Part shown: in pieces, positions 15,727 through 25,438 of the stretch | Layout: every line of letters begins with the position of its first letter | How positions within the stretch are numbered: the stretch's first letter is position 1 | Source of the DNA: Syntrophobacterales bacterium | GTDB taxonomy: Bacteria; Desulfobacterota; Syntrophia; Syntrophales; UBA5619 | Reading direction: 5' to 3' | Assembly: GCA_019429105.1 (NCBI GenBank) | Contig: JAHYJE010000031.1 | Location: forward strand, 1-37,182 | Length of the DNA stretch: 37,182 bases | Notes under the pieces: model-generated | The model's input: only the letters and a program-made list of their open reading frames with translations | Databases searched by the model: none | What the model was told of the DNA's origin: nothing | Made by a program: the position numbers and the translations under genes

Positions 15727-16530
15727 ATGACCGAACTTGTGAACATTTCTATTGATAACCATATAGCAGATGTCCGTTTCAACCGTCCTGATAAATATAA
15801 TGCCTTAAACTTTGATATGATTGAGGCCATCGCCAACGCCCTCAAGAGACTGGAGGCGGAATCGGCGGTAAGGGCGGTTGTGGTGTCTGGCGAAGGCAAA
15901 GGCTTTTGCGCTGGTCTTGACCTGGAGAATTTCGCGGCGCTGCAGTCCCAGGCGGGAAATAAACTCCCTGGCCTCGTGGAGCGATACGAAGACAGGATCA
16001 CTAATATTTTTCAGTACATTGCCTATGGATGGAAACAGCTTCCCATGCCGGTAATCGCAGCCATTCACGGGGTGGCGCTGGGCGGCGGCTGCCAGATCGC
16101 GCTGGGGGCCGATATCCGTTTCTGCACACCCGACGCTAAATTTTCCATCATGGAAATGAAATGGGGGTTGATCCCGGACATGAGCGTTTCCCAGACCATC
16201 CGCGACCTGCTGCCTATTGATGTGGCCAAGGAATTGATCTTCACGGGAAAAATCATCAAGGGCGAAGAAGCAGCCCGCTTGCGACTGGTCACCCACGTAT
16301 GTGAAAAGCCATATGAAGAGGCCATGCTCCTGGCCAAAGAAATTGCCTCTAAAAGCCCGGATGCCATACGCTCCGCCAAAAAGCTGTTAAATGAGGTTTG
16401 GCATGGCAATTCAGCGCGGGGGCTGCTGATGGAGTCTGAACTTGAAAATAACCTGATTGGAACTGCCAACCAACTGGAGGCTGTTTCTGCAAACTTTGCG
16501 AAACGTACGCCAGAATTCAGGAATCGGTAG
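15727..16530 (+). CDS. Enoyl-CoA hydratase/isomerase (crotonase) family protein
   Basis: This 267-aa crotonase-fold protein carries GKGFCAGLDL (oxyanion hole) and IHGVALGGGCQIALGADIRF. At the usual first catalytic Glu (rat Glu144) it has Gln123, while the second (E143 in SIMEMKWG) is present and D151 follows in GLIPDMS. The pattern suggests an isomerase or other crotonase activity rather than a standard hydratase; substrate unknown. ATG 15727 is preceded by a strong AAGGAGG at 15716-15722; the GTG at 15712 would overlap this site. sbcD starts 8 nt downstream, so the three genes probably share a transcript. Confidence 0.88.
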   Translation: MTELVNISIDNHIADVRFNRPDKYNALNFDMIEAIANALKRLEAESAVRAVVVSGEGKGFCAGLDLENFAALQSQAGNKLPGLVERYEDRITNIFQYIAYGWKQLPMPVIAAIHGVALGGGCQIALGADIRFCTPDAKFSIMEMKWGLIPDMSVSQTIRDLLPIDVAKELIFTGKIIKGEEAARLRLVTHVCEKPYEEAMLLAKEIASKSPDAIRSAKKLLNEVWHGNSARGLLMESELENNLIGTANQLEAVSANFAKRTPEFRNR

Positions 16531-16538
16531 CCCCGAAT

Positions 16539-17768
16539 ATGAAAATAATCCACACCTCTGACTGGCACATCGGCCGCGTCCTCTATGGACGTGCGCGGTA
16601 CGACGAATACGAAGCGTTTCTGGACTGGCTGGCGGCGCTGATCGCAAGTGAGGACATCAACCTGCTGCTTGTCGCGGGGGACGTCTTCGACAACAGCACC
16701 CCCAGCAACCATGCCCAGGAGCTCTATTACCGTTTCCTCTGCCGGGTAGCCGCATCTTCGCATTGCCATGTGGTGGTGACGGCGGGAAATCATGATTCTC
16801 CTTCTTTTTTGGCTGCCCCCCGGGAACTCCTGAAGTTCCTGAATATTCATGTCGTCGGGTGCGCATCTGCGTCGCCGGACGATGAAATCGTGGTAATAAA
16901 GGGACCGGATGGCGGACCCCGGCTGATTGTCTGCGCCGTTCCCTATCTCCGGGACCGGGACATTCGCACCGCCGAGGCCGGGGAAAGCGTCGAAGCAAAG
17001 GAACAAAAAATAATCGCCGGGATCAGAGCCCATTATCGGATGGTATATGACGCAGCCCAGGCAAAACGCACTTTACTAAACAGGGATCTGCCCATTGTCG
17101 CGATGGGGCATCTGTACGCCGCCGGCGGCAAGACCGTTGACGGCGACGGTGTGCGCGAGCTCTACATTGGCTCGCTGCTCCATGTTGGTACGGATATCTT
17201 TCCGGAATCAATCGACTATTTGGCCCTCGGGCATCTCCACATCCCGCAGACGGTAGGCGATTCCAATTTCATTCGTTATTCCGGATCGCCGCTGCCGATC
17301 GGCTTCGGGGAGGCAAATCAGAAAAAGAGCGTGGTTCTGGTGGACTTCTCTGAACAAAAAAGAACAGTCACCACCATTTCTACTCCGCATTTTCAGGAGT
17401 TGCTGAGTCTGAAGGGCGATTGGCAAGACATTTCCCGCAAGCTAATGGAATTAAAGGAAAAAAGGAGCACCGCCTGGATAGAGATCATCTATGAGGGGAG
17501 CGCTACCGCCGCTGATTTGCAGGCGCGCCTTGACGAGGCCGTCGAGGGGTCGGAACTCGAGATTCTCCGCGTCCGGAACAACCGGCTGCTTTCGCAGGCC
17601 ATGAGCGGGCAGAACGAAACAGAAGCGCTGAGCGACCTGAACCCAACCGAAGTTTTCGAACGCTGCCTGGAAGCGCGCAATGTTGCCGCTGAACGGCGCC
17701 CAGCCCTTTTGAACGCCTACAGGGAAATCATCGTCTCCTTAAACGAGCAGGACCCGCAGGCAGAATAG
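16539..17768 (+). CDS. sbcD: Exonuclease SbcD
   Basis: This 409-aa Mre11-type metallophosphoesterase has DWHIG (D8, H10), AGDVFDN, the catalytic GNHDS and the late ALGHLHIPQ metal ligands. With SbcC it forms the SMC-like nuclease that opens hairpins and trims blocked DNA ends. The length is normal for SbcD. It starts 8 nt after the crotonase stop with a weak ribosome-binding site, suggesting translation coupled to the gene upstream; sbcC follows after 11 nt. Confidence 0.96.
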   Translation: MKIIHTSDWHIGRVLYGRARYDEYEAFLDWLAALIASEDINLLLVAGDVFDNSTPSNHAQELYYRFLCRVAASSHCHVVVTAGNHDSPSFLAAPRELLKFLNIHVVGCASASPDDEIVVIKGPDGGPRLIVCAVPYLRDRDIRTAEAGESVEAKEQKIIAGIRAHYRMVYDAAQAKRTLLNRDLPIVAMGHLYAAGGKTVDGDGVRELYIGSLLHVGTDIFPESIDYLALGHLHIPQTVGDSNFIRYSGSPLPIGFGEANQKKSVVLVDFSEQKRTVTTISTPHFQELLSLKGDWQDISRKLMELKEKRSTAWIEIIYEGSATAADLQARLDEAVEGSELEILRVRNNRLLSQAMSGQNETEALSDLNPTEVFERCLEARNVAAERRPALLNAYREIIVSLNEQDPQAE

Positions 17769-17779
17769 GAGAAAAATGC

Positions 17780-20700
17780 ATGCGAATCCTCGGCGTTCGC
17801 TTCAGAAACCTCAATTCGCTGGCCGGCGAATGGCAGATCGATTTCACCCATCCGGCCTATCGCGCTGACGGCATTTTTGCAATTACCGGACCGACCGGCG
17901 CCGGCAAGACTACCGTCATGGACGCCCTCTGTCTTGCCCTTTACGGAAGAACGCCCCGTCTTGACAAAATCACGAAGGGCGGAAACGAGATCATGTCCCG
18001 CCAGACCGGCGAATGCTTCGCAGAGGTTGCCTTTGAAACAGCCAAGGGTCGCTACCGCTGCCACTGGAGCCAGCACCGCGCCCGCAAAAAGGCGGACGGC
18101 GAATTACAGCAGGCCAGACACGAGGTTTCAGACGCCGCTTCCGGGCAACTCATCGAGTCCGGAATCACGCAGGTGAGCGAATTCATCGAAAAGGCAACGG
18201 GCATGGATTTCAACCGTTTCACCCGTTCGATGCTCCTTGCCCAGGGTGGGTTTGCCGCCTTTCTCAATGCCACACCTGATGAACGCTCCCCGATCCTCGA
18301 ACAGATTACCGGCGCCGAAATCTACAGCCGGATTTCCGTGCAGGTTCACGAACGCCGCGCGGCGGAACTAAAAAAGATCGAGCTGCTGCAGGCGGAACTG
18401 AACGGGCTTCGGGTAATTGGCGCAGACGAAGAGCTGGAATTGCAAAATCTTCTGCAAAACAAGCAGGATAAAGAAGTAGAACTGGCCGGAAAGATGAAAG
18501 AAGCAACGGCGGCGTTGACCTGGATCGAGGGAATGGCGATTTTGGAAAGCGAACTCGCGGAACTGGGAAAAAAGAAAAGCGAATTCGATGAACGCCAGCA
18601 GTCGTTTGCACAGGAATCCCACCGCCTGGAGATGGCGCGCCGGGCTCTCGAACTGGAGGGCGATTACCGAAGCGTAACGGCCTTACGGGAACAGCAGAAG
18701 CTGGAGATAACGGAACTTCACGACGCCCTGGCCATTATGCCGGAAAAGGAGACGGATGGCGCAGCGGCGCTCGCAGCGAGGCTGGCCGCGGAAAAGCTGC
18801 TGCAGGAAAGCCAGATCCGCCAGCTTGCGGAAGGGGAACTGATCAAAAAAGCCCGCGCCTTCGATGTCCGCATAGAAGAGCAGATAAAGCGGCTTGCGGA
18901 AATCAACCGGGAGATCGCCCAGGGTGAAGCAAAGGTAAAGGACTGCGAAATCAGCAGGGAAAATGGTAAACAGCAACTGACTCAAGCCCATTCCTTTTGG
19001 GAAGCGATCCGGGGATACCAGACAAAACACGGCGCCGACGCCGCGCTGCTGGCCAATCTCAGCGCCATCGAGCGGGGCTTCGCACTCGTTGACGAGGCTG
19101 AGGCAAAATATGAAAAGGCGGCAAAAGAGCTCTCCCGGGCGGTAACAGGGAAGGAATCAGCCCGCGCCGCGTACGCGAAAAAGGAGACCGCTCAGGAAAA
19201 ATCCCGCCAGGTTTTTTTGAAAAACAAGAATGATCTCAAAGAGCTGACTGAAGAAGTCACGGCGCTCTTGGGGGAACGCGACCTTAGCCAATGGCGCGCG
19301 GAAATGGATTGCCTCAAGGAACGCGGCAATCTGCTGCTGCAGGCAAAAGAGACGCTGACCGGGCTCGAACGAACAGCCACTCTCCTCAAGCAGCTTCAGG
19401 CGAGCAGCGAAACATTATACACTGGACATGCCGACATCCTGGCGGAGACGACCCTGCGCGGTGAGCAGAAAACCGTTTTGGAAAACGAGCTCGCCGCCCT
19501 CGAGACGGAGGTGTCGCTTCTTTGCCGTATCCGCGACCTTGAAGAAGAAAGGCAGCGCCTCGTGGACGGCCGACCCTGCCCGCTGTGCGGAGCGCTCGAA
19601 CACCCTTACGCAACGGGCAATCTCCCGGTTTTGAACGAAGCGGAGGCGAGGCTCAAAAAACGGAAGGATGAGGTTAAGGCGACGGCGCAGCTACTCGGGA
19701 AGTTAGAGACCGACAGGATCAAGGCAGAGGTGGAAATCCGGCAAGTCGAAAAGGAAATAGCGGAAAAAAGTAAAATCCTCGCTGAGGGTCAAAGGCTCTG
19801 GAGCGACATCCGGCAGAAACTTAAAATAGAGGCATTGCCATCTGAAATATATGTAATGATTAGCGAATTGTTTGGAGACGTCCAAACAAATCTTTCGGAA
19901 ACAGGGAGAATTATCAGCCTGGCAGAAGAGCGGGAGCGGCAGGAAAAGACGCTCCGCCTCACTCTGGAAAATACCCGGACGATCTTTGAAGGAGAGGAGA
20001 AAGCCCTTCAGGAAGCGCGTCATCAACTGGCAGCCGCCGACAGCGATTACGAGCGGCTGACAAAAGAGTACGCCGCGTTTGCACGGGAGCTTGAAAAAAT
20101 AAGGACCTCGCTTCTTGCTGACATCGAGCCGTTCGGGATACTCCGCATTCCCCCGGACAACCCCGCTGTCATCTTGAAAGAGTTGATACGCCGCAAAGAT
20201 GACTGGCAGACCAAGGAAGTGGAAAAGGCCAACCAGGGAAAGAAGATTGAGGCGCTGCAAGGCGGACTTGAAAAAAATGAAACCTTGCATGAGAGTCTGA
20301 AACAGGCGCTGGAGGTTAAGCGAACGGAGGGCGACCGCCTCAGGAATAACCTTGACTCGCTGCAGACGTCCCGTCGGGAATTATTCGGGGAGAAGAGCGC
20401 CGACGAGGAGGAAAAACGGCGGGCGGCGGATGTGGCGCAGGCCTTGAAGAATCTGGCGAATGCCAGTGAAAACTGGCTCAAGATCGAAAAGGAACTGAGC
20501 TTTCTGAAAGAAAAAATCGCCTCGCTGCGACAAAAAACAGCCGGGCGGGCGCCGGAAGTCTCCGTTGCGGAAGAACAATTATGGGGCAAGATTACCGCCG
20601 CAGGATTTGCGGACGAAGCAGACTGCCTCTTTGCACGTCTGACGGCAAAGGAACGGGAGTTGATTGCTGAAAAGGAAAAAATCCGGCTCCAGGAAAAAAC

Positions 20701-21451
20701 GGAGCTTGACGCCCGCCTTCAGGATCGCCTTTCCTCCCTGGCTGCCGAACGGAAGAAAAAAATGACGGAAGAAACCACCGAAACGCTTACGGAAATAATC
20801 CGCGCCGGGGATGACGAACTCAAGCAGGTAAGACTGGAGATCGGCGGCATTATTAAAGAGTTGTCCGATAATGAAATTCACAAAAACAGCCAGCGGGAAC
20901 GTCTGCGGAATATTGAGATTCAGAAGACGGAAACCCTCCGCTGGGAGGAACTGCATGAGCTGATCGGTTCGGCAGACGGGAAGAAATTTCGGAACTTTGC
21001 CCAGGGACTGACCTTTGAGATAATGACCGTTCATGCCAACCGCCAGCTTCGGGAGATGACGGATCGGTATCTTCTCATCCGCGACGAGCGACAGCCCCTG
21101 GAGCTGAACGTTATCGACAATTATCAGGCCGGAGAAATCCGCTCCACAAAGAATCTTTCCGGCGGCGAGAGCTTTATCGTCAGCCTGGCCCTGGCCCTTG
21201 GCCTCTCCCGAATGGCCAGCCGGAATGTCCGGGTAGATTCGCTCTTTCTCGATGAAGGATTCGGCGCCCTCGACGAAGACGCCCTGGAAATGGCTTTGGA
21301 AGCGCTTGCGGGGCTTCATCAGGAGGGCAAGCTCATCGGAGTCATCTCCCACGTTTCCGCGTTGAAGGAACGCCTCGCCACCCAAATACAAATCACTCCC
21401 GAGACGGGCGGACGCAGCTCTCTGAGCGGACCCGGCTGCCGGAAGATTTAA
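17780..21451 (+). CDS. sbcC: Exonuclease SbcC (Rad50-type ATPase)
   Basis: This 1223-aa SMC-like protein has Walker A GPTGAGKTT near residue 37, two long coiled coils rich in Glu/Lys/Leu, and the zinc hook CPLC at residues 600-603, midway. At the C-terminus are the ABC signature LSGGESF, Walker B SLFLDEGFGALD and the D-loop. It dimerises through the hook and works with SbcD on DNA hairpins and ends. The start at 17780 lies 8 nt after AGGAG (17767-17771); an ATG at 17776 is in a different frame. The SbcCD pair could restrict palindromic DNA such as the nested repeat upstream. Confidence 0.96.
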   Translation: MRILGVRFRNLNSLAGEWQIDFTHPAYRADGIFAITGPTGAGKTTVMDALCLALYGRTPRLDKITKGGNEIMSRQTGECFAEVAFETAKGRYRCHWSQHRARKKADGELQQARHEVSDAASGQLIESGITQVSEFIEKATGMDFNRFTRSMLLAQGGFAAFLNATPDERSPILEQITGAEIYSRISVQVHERRAAELKKIELLQAELNGLRVIGADEELELQNLLQNKQDKEVELAGKMKEATAALTWIEGMAILESELAELGKKKSEFDERQQSFAQESHRLEMARRALELEGDYRSVTALREQQKLEITELHDALAIMPEKETDGAAALAARLAAEKLLQESQIRQLAEGELIKKARAFDVRIEEQIKRLAEINREIAQGEAKVKDCEISRENGKQQLTQAHSFWEAIRGYQTKHGADAALLANLSAIERGFALVDEAEAKYEKAAKELSRAVTGKESARAAYAKKETAQEKSRQVFLKNKNDLKELTEEVTALLGERDLSQWRAEMDCLKERGNLLLQAKETLTGLERTATLLKQLQASSETLYTGHADILAETTLRGEQKTVLENELAALETEVSLLCRIRDLEEERQRLVDGRPCPLCGALEHPYATGNLPVLNEAEARLKKRKDEVKATAQLLGKLETDRIKAEVEIRQVEKEIAEKSKILAEGQRLWSDIRQKLKIEALPSEIYVMISELFGDVQTNLSETGRIISLAEERERQEKTLRLTLENTRTIFEGEEKALQEARHQLAAADSDYERLTKEYAAFARELEKIRTSLLADIEPFGILRIPPDNPAVILKELIRRKDDWQTKEVEKANQGKKIEALQGGLEKNETLHESLKQALEVKRTEGDRLRNNLDSLQTSRRELFGEKSADEEEKRRAADVAQALKNLANASENWLKIEKELSFLKEKIASLRQKTAGRAPEVSVAEEQLWGKITAAGFADEADCLFARLTAKERELIAEKEKIRLQEKTELDARLQDRLSSLAAERKKKMTEETTETLTEIIRAGDDELKQVRLEIGGIIKELSDNEIHKNSQRERLRNIEIQKTETLRWEELHELIGSADGKKFRNFAQGLTFEIMTVHANRQLREMTDRYLLIRDERQPLELNVIDNYQAGEIRSTKNLSGGESFIVSLALALGLSRMASRNVRVDSLFLDEGFGALDEDALEMALEALAGLHQEGKLIGVISHVSALKERLATQIQITPETGGRSSLSGPGCRKI

Positions 21452-21468
21452 TTTAATATTTTTAACCA

Positions 21469-21497
21469 TTGACAAATAACAACCGAATCCTTATTTT
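21469..21497 (+). promoter_or_regulatory. Promoter of the small sigma-region-4 gene
   Basis: TTGACA (21469-21474, perfect) is followed after 17 nt by TATTTT (21492-21497). An AAGGAGG site (21515-21521) then lies 8 nt before the TTG start at 21530. Confidence 0.6.
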
Positions 21498-21529
21498 CCC
21501 TGTTACGCTAACTCAAGGAGGCTGATGTC

Positions 21530-21814
21530 TTGGAAGATATTTATAAATGCAAGAAAAACGGATGCGTAATCGCTGCAGTGTGCCCGGAATCCACCTGCGA
21601 CTGGTATCTGAAGAGTGAAACACATTATAATTGCACTTGGGTAGCCTGCAATTACGGACCGTTCACCCTTGAAGAGGTCGGCGAAATGATGGGGGTAACC
21701 CGTGAGCGCATCAGGCAGATAGAGGCAAAGGCGCTAAAAAAGCTGCAGCATAAAAAAAGAAGGGATCAGCTCCGCGATTTCGCATCGCCGGACAGCGAGT
21801 GGGATGCGATATAA
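21530..21814 (+). CDS. Small Cys-rich protein with sigma-70 region 4 HTH
   Basis: This 94-aa protein has two parts. The first 41 residues contain Cys7, Cys12, Cys18, Cys23, Cys35 and Cys40, a likely metal site. Residues 43-72 ([19 protein letters not shown] onward) match sigma-70 region 4.2, which recognises the -35 element. There is no region 2, so it cannot be a complete sigma factor and is more likely a DNA-binding regulator. The start codon is TTG, chosen by its 8-nt spacing from AAGGAGG; the nearby ATG at 21525 is out of frame and ends after 14 codons. It has its own promoter and converges on the minus-strand crotonase with a 6-nt gap. Confidence 0.8.
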   Translation: MEDIYKCKKNGCVIAAVCPESTCDWYLKSETHYNCTWVACNYGPFTLEEVGEMMGVTRERIRQIEAKALKKLQHKKRRDQLRDFASPDSEWDAI

Positions 21815-21820
21815 ACGTTT

Positions 21821-22600
21821 TCAGGGGTAGGTTTCTCGGCATTTACGGTTTTTCAGGGATTCCATGAAACAGTTCATTAGCTTTTTCCTTTCGGAACCGG
21901 AAAAGAGCAGCGCCTCCGTATCGCACTCCAGTTCCAGAGCGGCGTACTTGTCCAAGTTGGGAACTATGCTTGCCATTTTCTTGATATAGGTAATAGTTTC
22001 CGGAGATCTTTTGGCAAGTTCCGCGGCCGTCGCGGCCGTTTCCGCCATCAATTTTTCCGGAGGCACAACCCTGTTTACCAAACCAATCCGCAACGCCTCC
22101 TTGGCGCCGATTGGCTCGCCCAGCATCGTAAGTTCCTTGGCCTTGGCCATTCCCACGAGCCGACGCAGCGGGTCAAAAAGGGGATTCAACCCGAACTTGA
22201 GCTCGGGATGGCCGAAGATCGCACTTTCCGAGGCAATGGAGAGATCGCAAACTGTAATCAGATTGAAGCCTCCCCCCAGAGCCACCCCGCCTACAGCGGC
22301 AATGACCGGCTTGGGAAAGGAGTAGATCTTCTTCAGAGTCCTGAAAATAGAATTAAAATATTGTTTTATTCCCGCATCCGGGATGACCGACAGCTCTTTG
22401 AGATCCACTCCCGCTGAAAAAACATAATCGCCGCCAGTGAGAACAACAACATTCACATCCCTGTCTTCCTCAAGGAGGATGAAACAATCCTCCAAATCCT
22501 TACGCATCTCTTGAGAAAGCGCATTCAACTCCGCCGGCCTGTTCAGCTTGACGATTGCATACCCTGCATTTTTTTCTACAAGAATTGTTTTAAAGATCAT
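21821..22600 (-). CDS. Enoyl-CoA hydratase/isomerase (crotonase) family protein
   Basis: This 259-aa crotonase-fold protein has YVFSAGVDLKEL and AVGGVALGGGFNLITVCDL. Asn replaces the first catalytic Glu (rat Glu144 position), while the second is kept in FGHPELKFG. It is therefore unlikely to be an ordinary hydratase and may be an isomerase or act on a different acyl-CoA. ATG at 22600 gives the normal family N-terminus (MIFKTILVEKNAG); a longer frame to 22675 would run into sppA. It is the last gene of a minus-strand cluster, 16 nt after sppA. Confidence 0.87.
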   Translation of the reverse strand: MIFKTILVEKNAGYAIVKLNRPAELNALSQEMRKDLEDCFILLEEDRDVNVVVLTGGDYVFSAGVDLKELSVIPDAGIKQYFNSIFRTLKKIYSFPKPVIAAVGGVALGGGFNLITVCDLSIASESAIFGHPELKFGLNPLFDPLRRLVGMAKAKELTMLGEPIGAKEALRIGLVNRVVPPEKLMAETAATAAELAKRSPETITYIKKMASIVPNLDKYAALELECDTEALLFSGSERKKLMNCFMESLKNRKCRETYP

Positions 22601-22616
22601 GAGGGCCTCTGTCTCT

Positions 22617-23504
22617 TTACTGCAACAGGTATAAAGCTCCTGTCGAATCTGCCTTATTCCCGCTGACAGCTTCAACCAGACTTGATGTCATGCTCCCGGA
22701 TAAATAATTCAGGAAGCCCACCTTCTTTTTCGCACCATGAACTATTTCCGGTTTTCCTTCCAGGCCGGCGAGTCGCCCGGCGAGCATCACTGCATCCTGA
22801 AAGCCGCCAAGGCCGTCAACAAGCCTGCGTTCTTTTGCCTGTCTTCCGGAAAAAACACGTCCATCGGCAATTTGTCGCACTTCTTCCAGGGGAATCTTGC
22901 GATTTTTGGCAATAACCTGCACAAACTGATCGTAAATATCGTCAACAATTCCCTGGATCAGGGTCTGCTCTTCCGCCGTCATTTTTCTTGTCGGCGATCC
23001 GATATCCTTGAATTTTCCGCTTTTTATCACATGGGAGCTGACCCCGATCTTCTTCATCAACTCCTCCACGTTCGCGTAATGCATGACCGCGGAAATACTT
23101 CCCGTTATTGTCCCCGGATTGGCGAGAATGCGATCCGCGGCCACGGCGATCAGGTATCCGCCAGAGGCCGCAACCGCTCCCATTGACACTACAACCTTCT
23201 TCTTTTTTTTGAGTTCGAGCACCGCCTGATAGATCTCCTGAGACGGGGCTACCCCCCCGCCGGGAGAATTAATCCTCAGGACGACGGCGCGAACCCTTTG
23301 ATCGTCGGCAAATTGCTGCAGTTGTTCAACGATCGCCTCGGAATCGCTGATAATCCCCTCAATCGGCACGACCCCTACCTGACCCTTTAAGGAAAATGAA
23401 TGCCGGCCAGCGGCAAAAATCCCCAATCCATAAACGAGGACGACCGAGGCGAGTCCGATACACGCCAGCAAAACCACTCCCAATATAACCGGGTGCTTTC
23501 TCAT
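22617..23504 (-). CDS. sppA: Signal peptide peptidase SppA (S49 family)
   Basis: This 295-aa protein has one N-terminal membrane anchor (residues about 7-30) and a single S49 protease domain, the short SppA form. The catalytic serine is in VAASGGY (S114) and the general-base lysine is likely in SGKFKDIGSP (K166). INSPGGGV provides the substrate-binding strand. It degrades leftover signal peptides in the membrane, active site outside the cytoplasm. It lies 22 nt after rpsA and 16 nt before the crotonase gene on the minus strand, consistent with one operon. Confidence 0.93.
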   Translation of the reverse strand: MRKHPVILGVVLLACIGLASVVLVYGLGIFAAGRHSFSLKGQVGVVPIEGIISDSEAIVEQLQQFADDQRVRAVVLRINSPGGGVAPSQEIYQAVLELKKKKKVVVSMGAVAASGGYLIAVAADRILANPGTITGSISAVMHYANVEELMKKIGVSSHVIKSGKFKDIGSPTRKMTAEEQTLIQGIVDDIYDQFVQVIAKNRKIPLEEVRQIADGRVFSGRQAKERRLVDGLGGFQDAVMLAGRLAGLEGKPEIVHGAKKKVGFLNYLSGSMTSSLVEAVSGNKADSTGALYLLQ

Positions 23505-23526
23505 ATATCAAAGGGCTTTTCGAGAG

Positions 23527-25314
23527 CTAATTATCTGTATCAACGATCTTTATATCGGCAAGCGCCTGACTGAGACTCGAGCCGATATTCTCCTGATTGT
23601 TTATATATTGATTGGCCTGTTTACCCTCAGAGCCCTTTGTCGAACTTGCCCCTGTTTCCAGGTCCTTTATGCTCAGACGGATTTTTCTGCTTTTCGGATC
23701 GACATTTTTGACAACGGCGGAAACTACATCGCCGACGGAGAACAGCTCGGAAGAAGATTTTACCCTTTTGGAACTGAGTTCAGAGATGTGGACAAGCCCC
23801 TCCATCCCCTCCTCGATCTCAACAAAGACGCCAAATTCCGTAATATTGGTGACCTTGCCGTTTACGATCGAGCCCGGCAGATACCTCTCGCTCAACTCTT
23901 CCCAGGGATTCTTTTCAATCTGCTTCAGTCCCAGAGAAAATTTCTCATGCCCGACATCGATGTTGAGCACCATCGCCTCAATCGTCTGACCCTTCTTGTA
24001 AATCTCGGCAGGTTGCTTTACCCGCTGCTTCCAGGAGATATCGGACAGGTGAATAAGTCCGTCAACCCCCTCTTCCACACCGACAAAAATTCCGAAATTG
24101 GTAATATTTCTTACCACCCCGGTGACGATGCTTCCCTCGGGATATTTCTCTTTGAGGGCTTCCCAGGGGTTCGCGGTTATCTGCTTCAAACCAAGGGAAA
24201 TGCGCTTGGTGTCGGTGTTGATGTTAAGAACCATCACATTTATTACCTGCCCTATCGCCAGTACCTTGGAGGGGTGCTTTACCTCCCTTGTCCAGAACAT
24301 CTCCGACACGTGGATCAACCCCTCAACGCCTGGCTCGAGCTCAACAAAAACGCCGTAATCGGTAATGTTTACCACTCTTCCCTCAACAACAGCGCTTACC
24401 GGATATTTTTCCTTTATCGTTTCCCATGGATTCTCAGTCAACTGCTTGAGGCCCAGCGCCACGCGCTCCTTCTCCCGGTCAAAGGAGAGAATCTTTACCC
24501 TGATCCTTTCCCCCTTGGAAAAGTGGTCGGCGGGACGGGTTATCCTGCCCCAGGAAATGTCGGTTACATGCAGCAGACCGTCTATTCCGCCCAGGTCGAT
24601 GAAAAGACCATAGTCGGTTATGTTTTTGATCACGCCTTCGACAATCTTGCCCTCTTCGATATTCAGGAGGGTTTCAACCTTCTCCGCCTCCCGGTCTTTT
24701 TCCAGGATCGACCGCCGGGAAAGAACGACATTGTTGCGCTTGCGATCGTACTTTAAAATATTAAACTCTAATGTCTGACCGACATAGCGGTCGAGATCCC
24801 GGACCGGGCGAACATCAACCTGCGAACCAGGCAGGAATGCGGGAATCCCGATATCAACAGAAAGGCCTCCTTTCACCCTTTCGAGGACAATGCCTTTCAT
24901 CGGGGCGTTTTGCTCACAGGCAATCTTGACATCATCCCAGACCTTGATTTTGGCAGCTTTATCGCGGGACAGAACAAGGTTGCCGTCCTGATCACGGCGA
25001 TCGACAAGAACCTCGATCTCGTCCCCGATGTTAAAGACAACATTGCCATTTTCGTCGCTTATCTCCCGAGCGGGAATATACCCTTCCGTTTTCCACCCCA
25101 CATCCACCATGACGGTGTCGGTGTTGATCTGCACAATTTTGCCGATCAAAACATTGCCCAACTGTACGGATTGAAGGCTTTGCTCGTAAAGCTCCTTAAA
25201 ATCCATGCTCTCTTCTTTTTCCCCGGAAAAATCATCTACATTCTCCACAACTTCTTTTTCCCCGGTTACATCGTCTGCCTGCTGTTTCAAGATTTCGTTA
25301 CCGTCGTCAACCAT
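23527..25314 (-). CDS. rpsA: 30S ribosomal protein S1
   Basis: This 595-aa protein contains six S1 (OB-fold) RNA-binding repeats at about residues 54-118, 138-202, 222-291, 308-378, 395-465 and 482-551. The last four share the pattern NITDYGxFVxLxxGxxGLIHxS. S1 brings mRNA to the 30S subunit. A 36-residue acidic N-terminal extension precedes the usual MDFKELYEQS start; ATG 25314 is taken because AGGGGG lies about 9 nt upstream, but the internal Met37 remains possible. The order cmk-rpsA is conserved in many Proteobacteria. Confidence 0.95.
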   Translation of the reverse strand: MVDDGNEILKQQADDVTGEKEVVENVDDFSGEKEESMDFKELYEQSLQSVQLGNVLIGKIVQINTDTVMVDVGWKTEGYIPAREISDENGNVVFNIGDEIEVLVDRRDQDGNLVLSRDKAAKIKVWDDVKIACEQNAPMKGIVLERVKGGLSVDIGIPAFLPGSQVDVRPVRDLDRYVGQTLEFNILKYDRKRNNVVLSRRSILEKDREAEKVETLLNIEEGKIVEGVIKNITDYGLFIDLGGIDGLLHVTDISWGRITRPADHFSKGERIRVKILSFDREKERVALGLKQLTENPWETIKEKYPVSAVVEGRVVNITDYGVFVELEPGVEGLIHVSEMFWTREVKHPSKVLAIGQVINVMVLNINTDTKRISLGLKQITANPWEALKEKYPEGSIVTGVVRNITNFGIFVGVEEGVDGLIHLSDISWKQRVKQPAEIYKKGQTIEAMVLNIDVGHEKFSLGLKQIEKNPWEELSERYLPGSIVNGKVTNITEFGVFVEIEEGMEGLVHISELSSKRVKSSSELFSVGDVVSAVVKNVDPKSRKIRLSIKDLETGASSTKGSEGKQANQYINNQENIGSSLSQALADIKIVDTDN

Positions 25315-25438
25315 TAACCCAATACCCCCTGAAGATTTATAATTTTAGAACCGTTTGGCCAGATATCATACGAATTTTAAATTATCAAGGAATTTCAAAT
25401 AAAAAACCATCCGGCCATTTTTGTTCTCGCTCTGATTT

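Noticed and set aside
16065-17033. Minus-strand open frame of 322 codons
   Set aside because: Antisense across the crotonase and sbcD genes, both firmly identified.
20579-21475. Minus-strand open frame of 298 codons
   Set aside because: Antisense to the sbcC 3' end and shows no family motif.
23608-24756. Plus-strand open frame of 382 codons
   Set aside because: Antisense shadow of rpsA; its internal repetition mirrors the S1 repeats.
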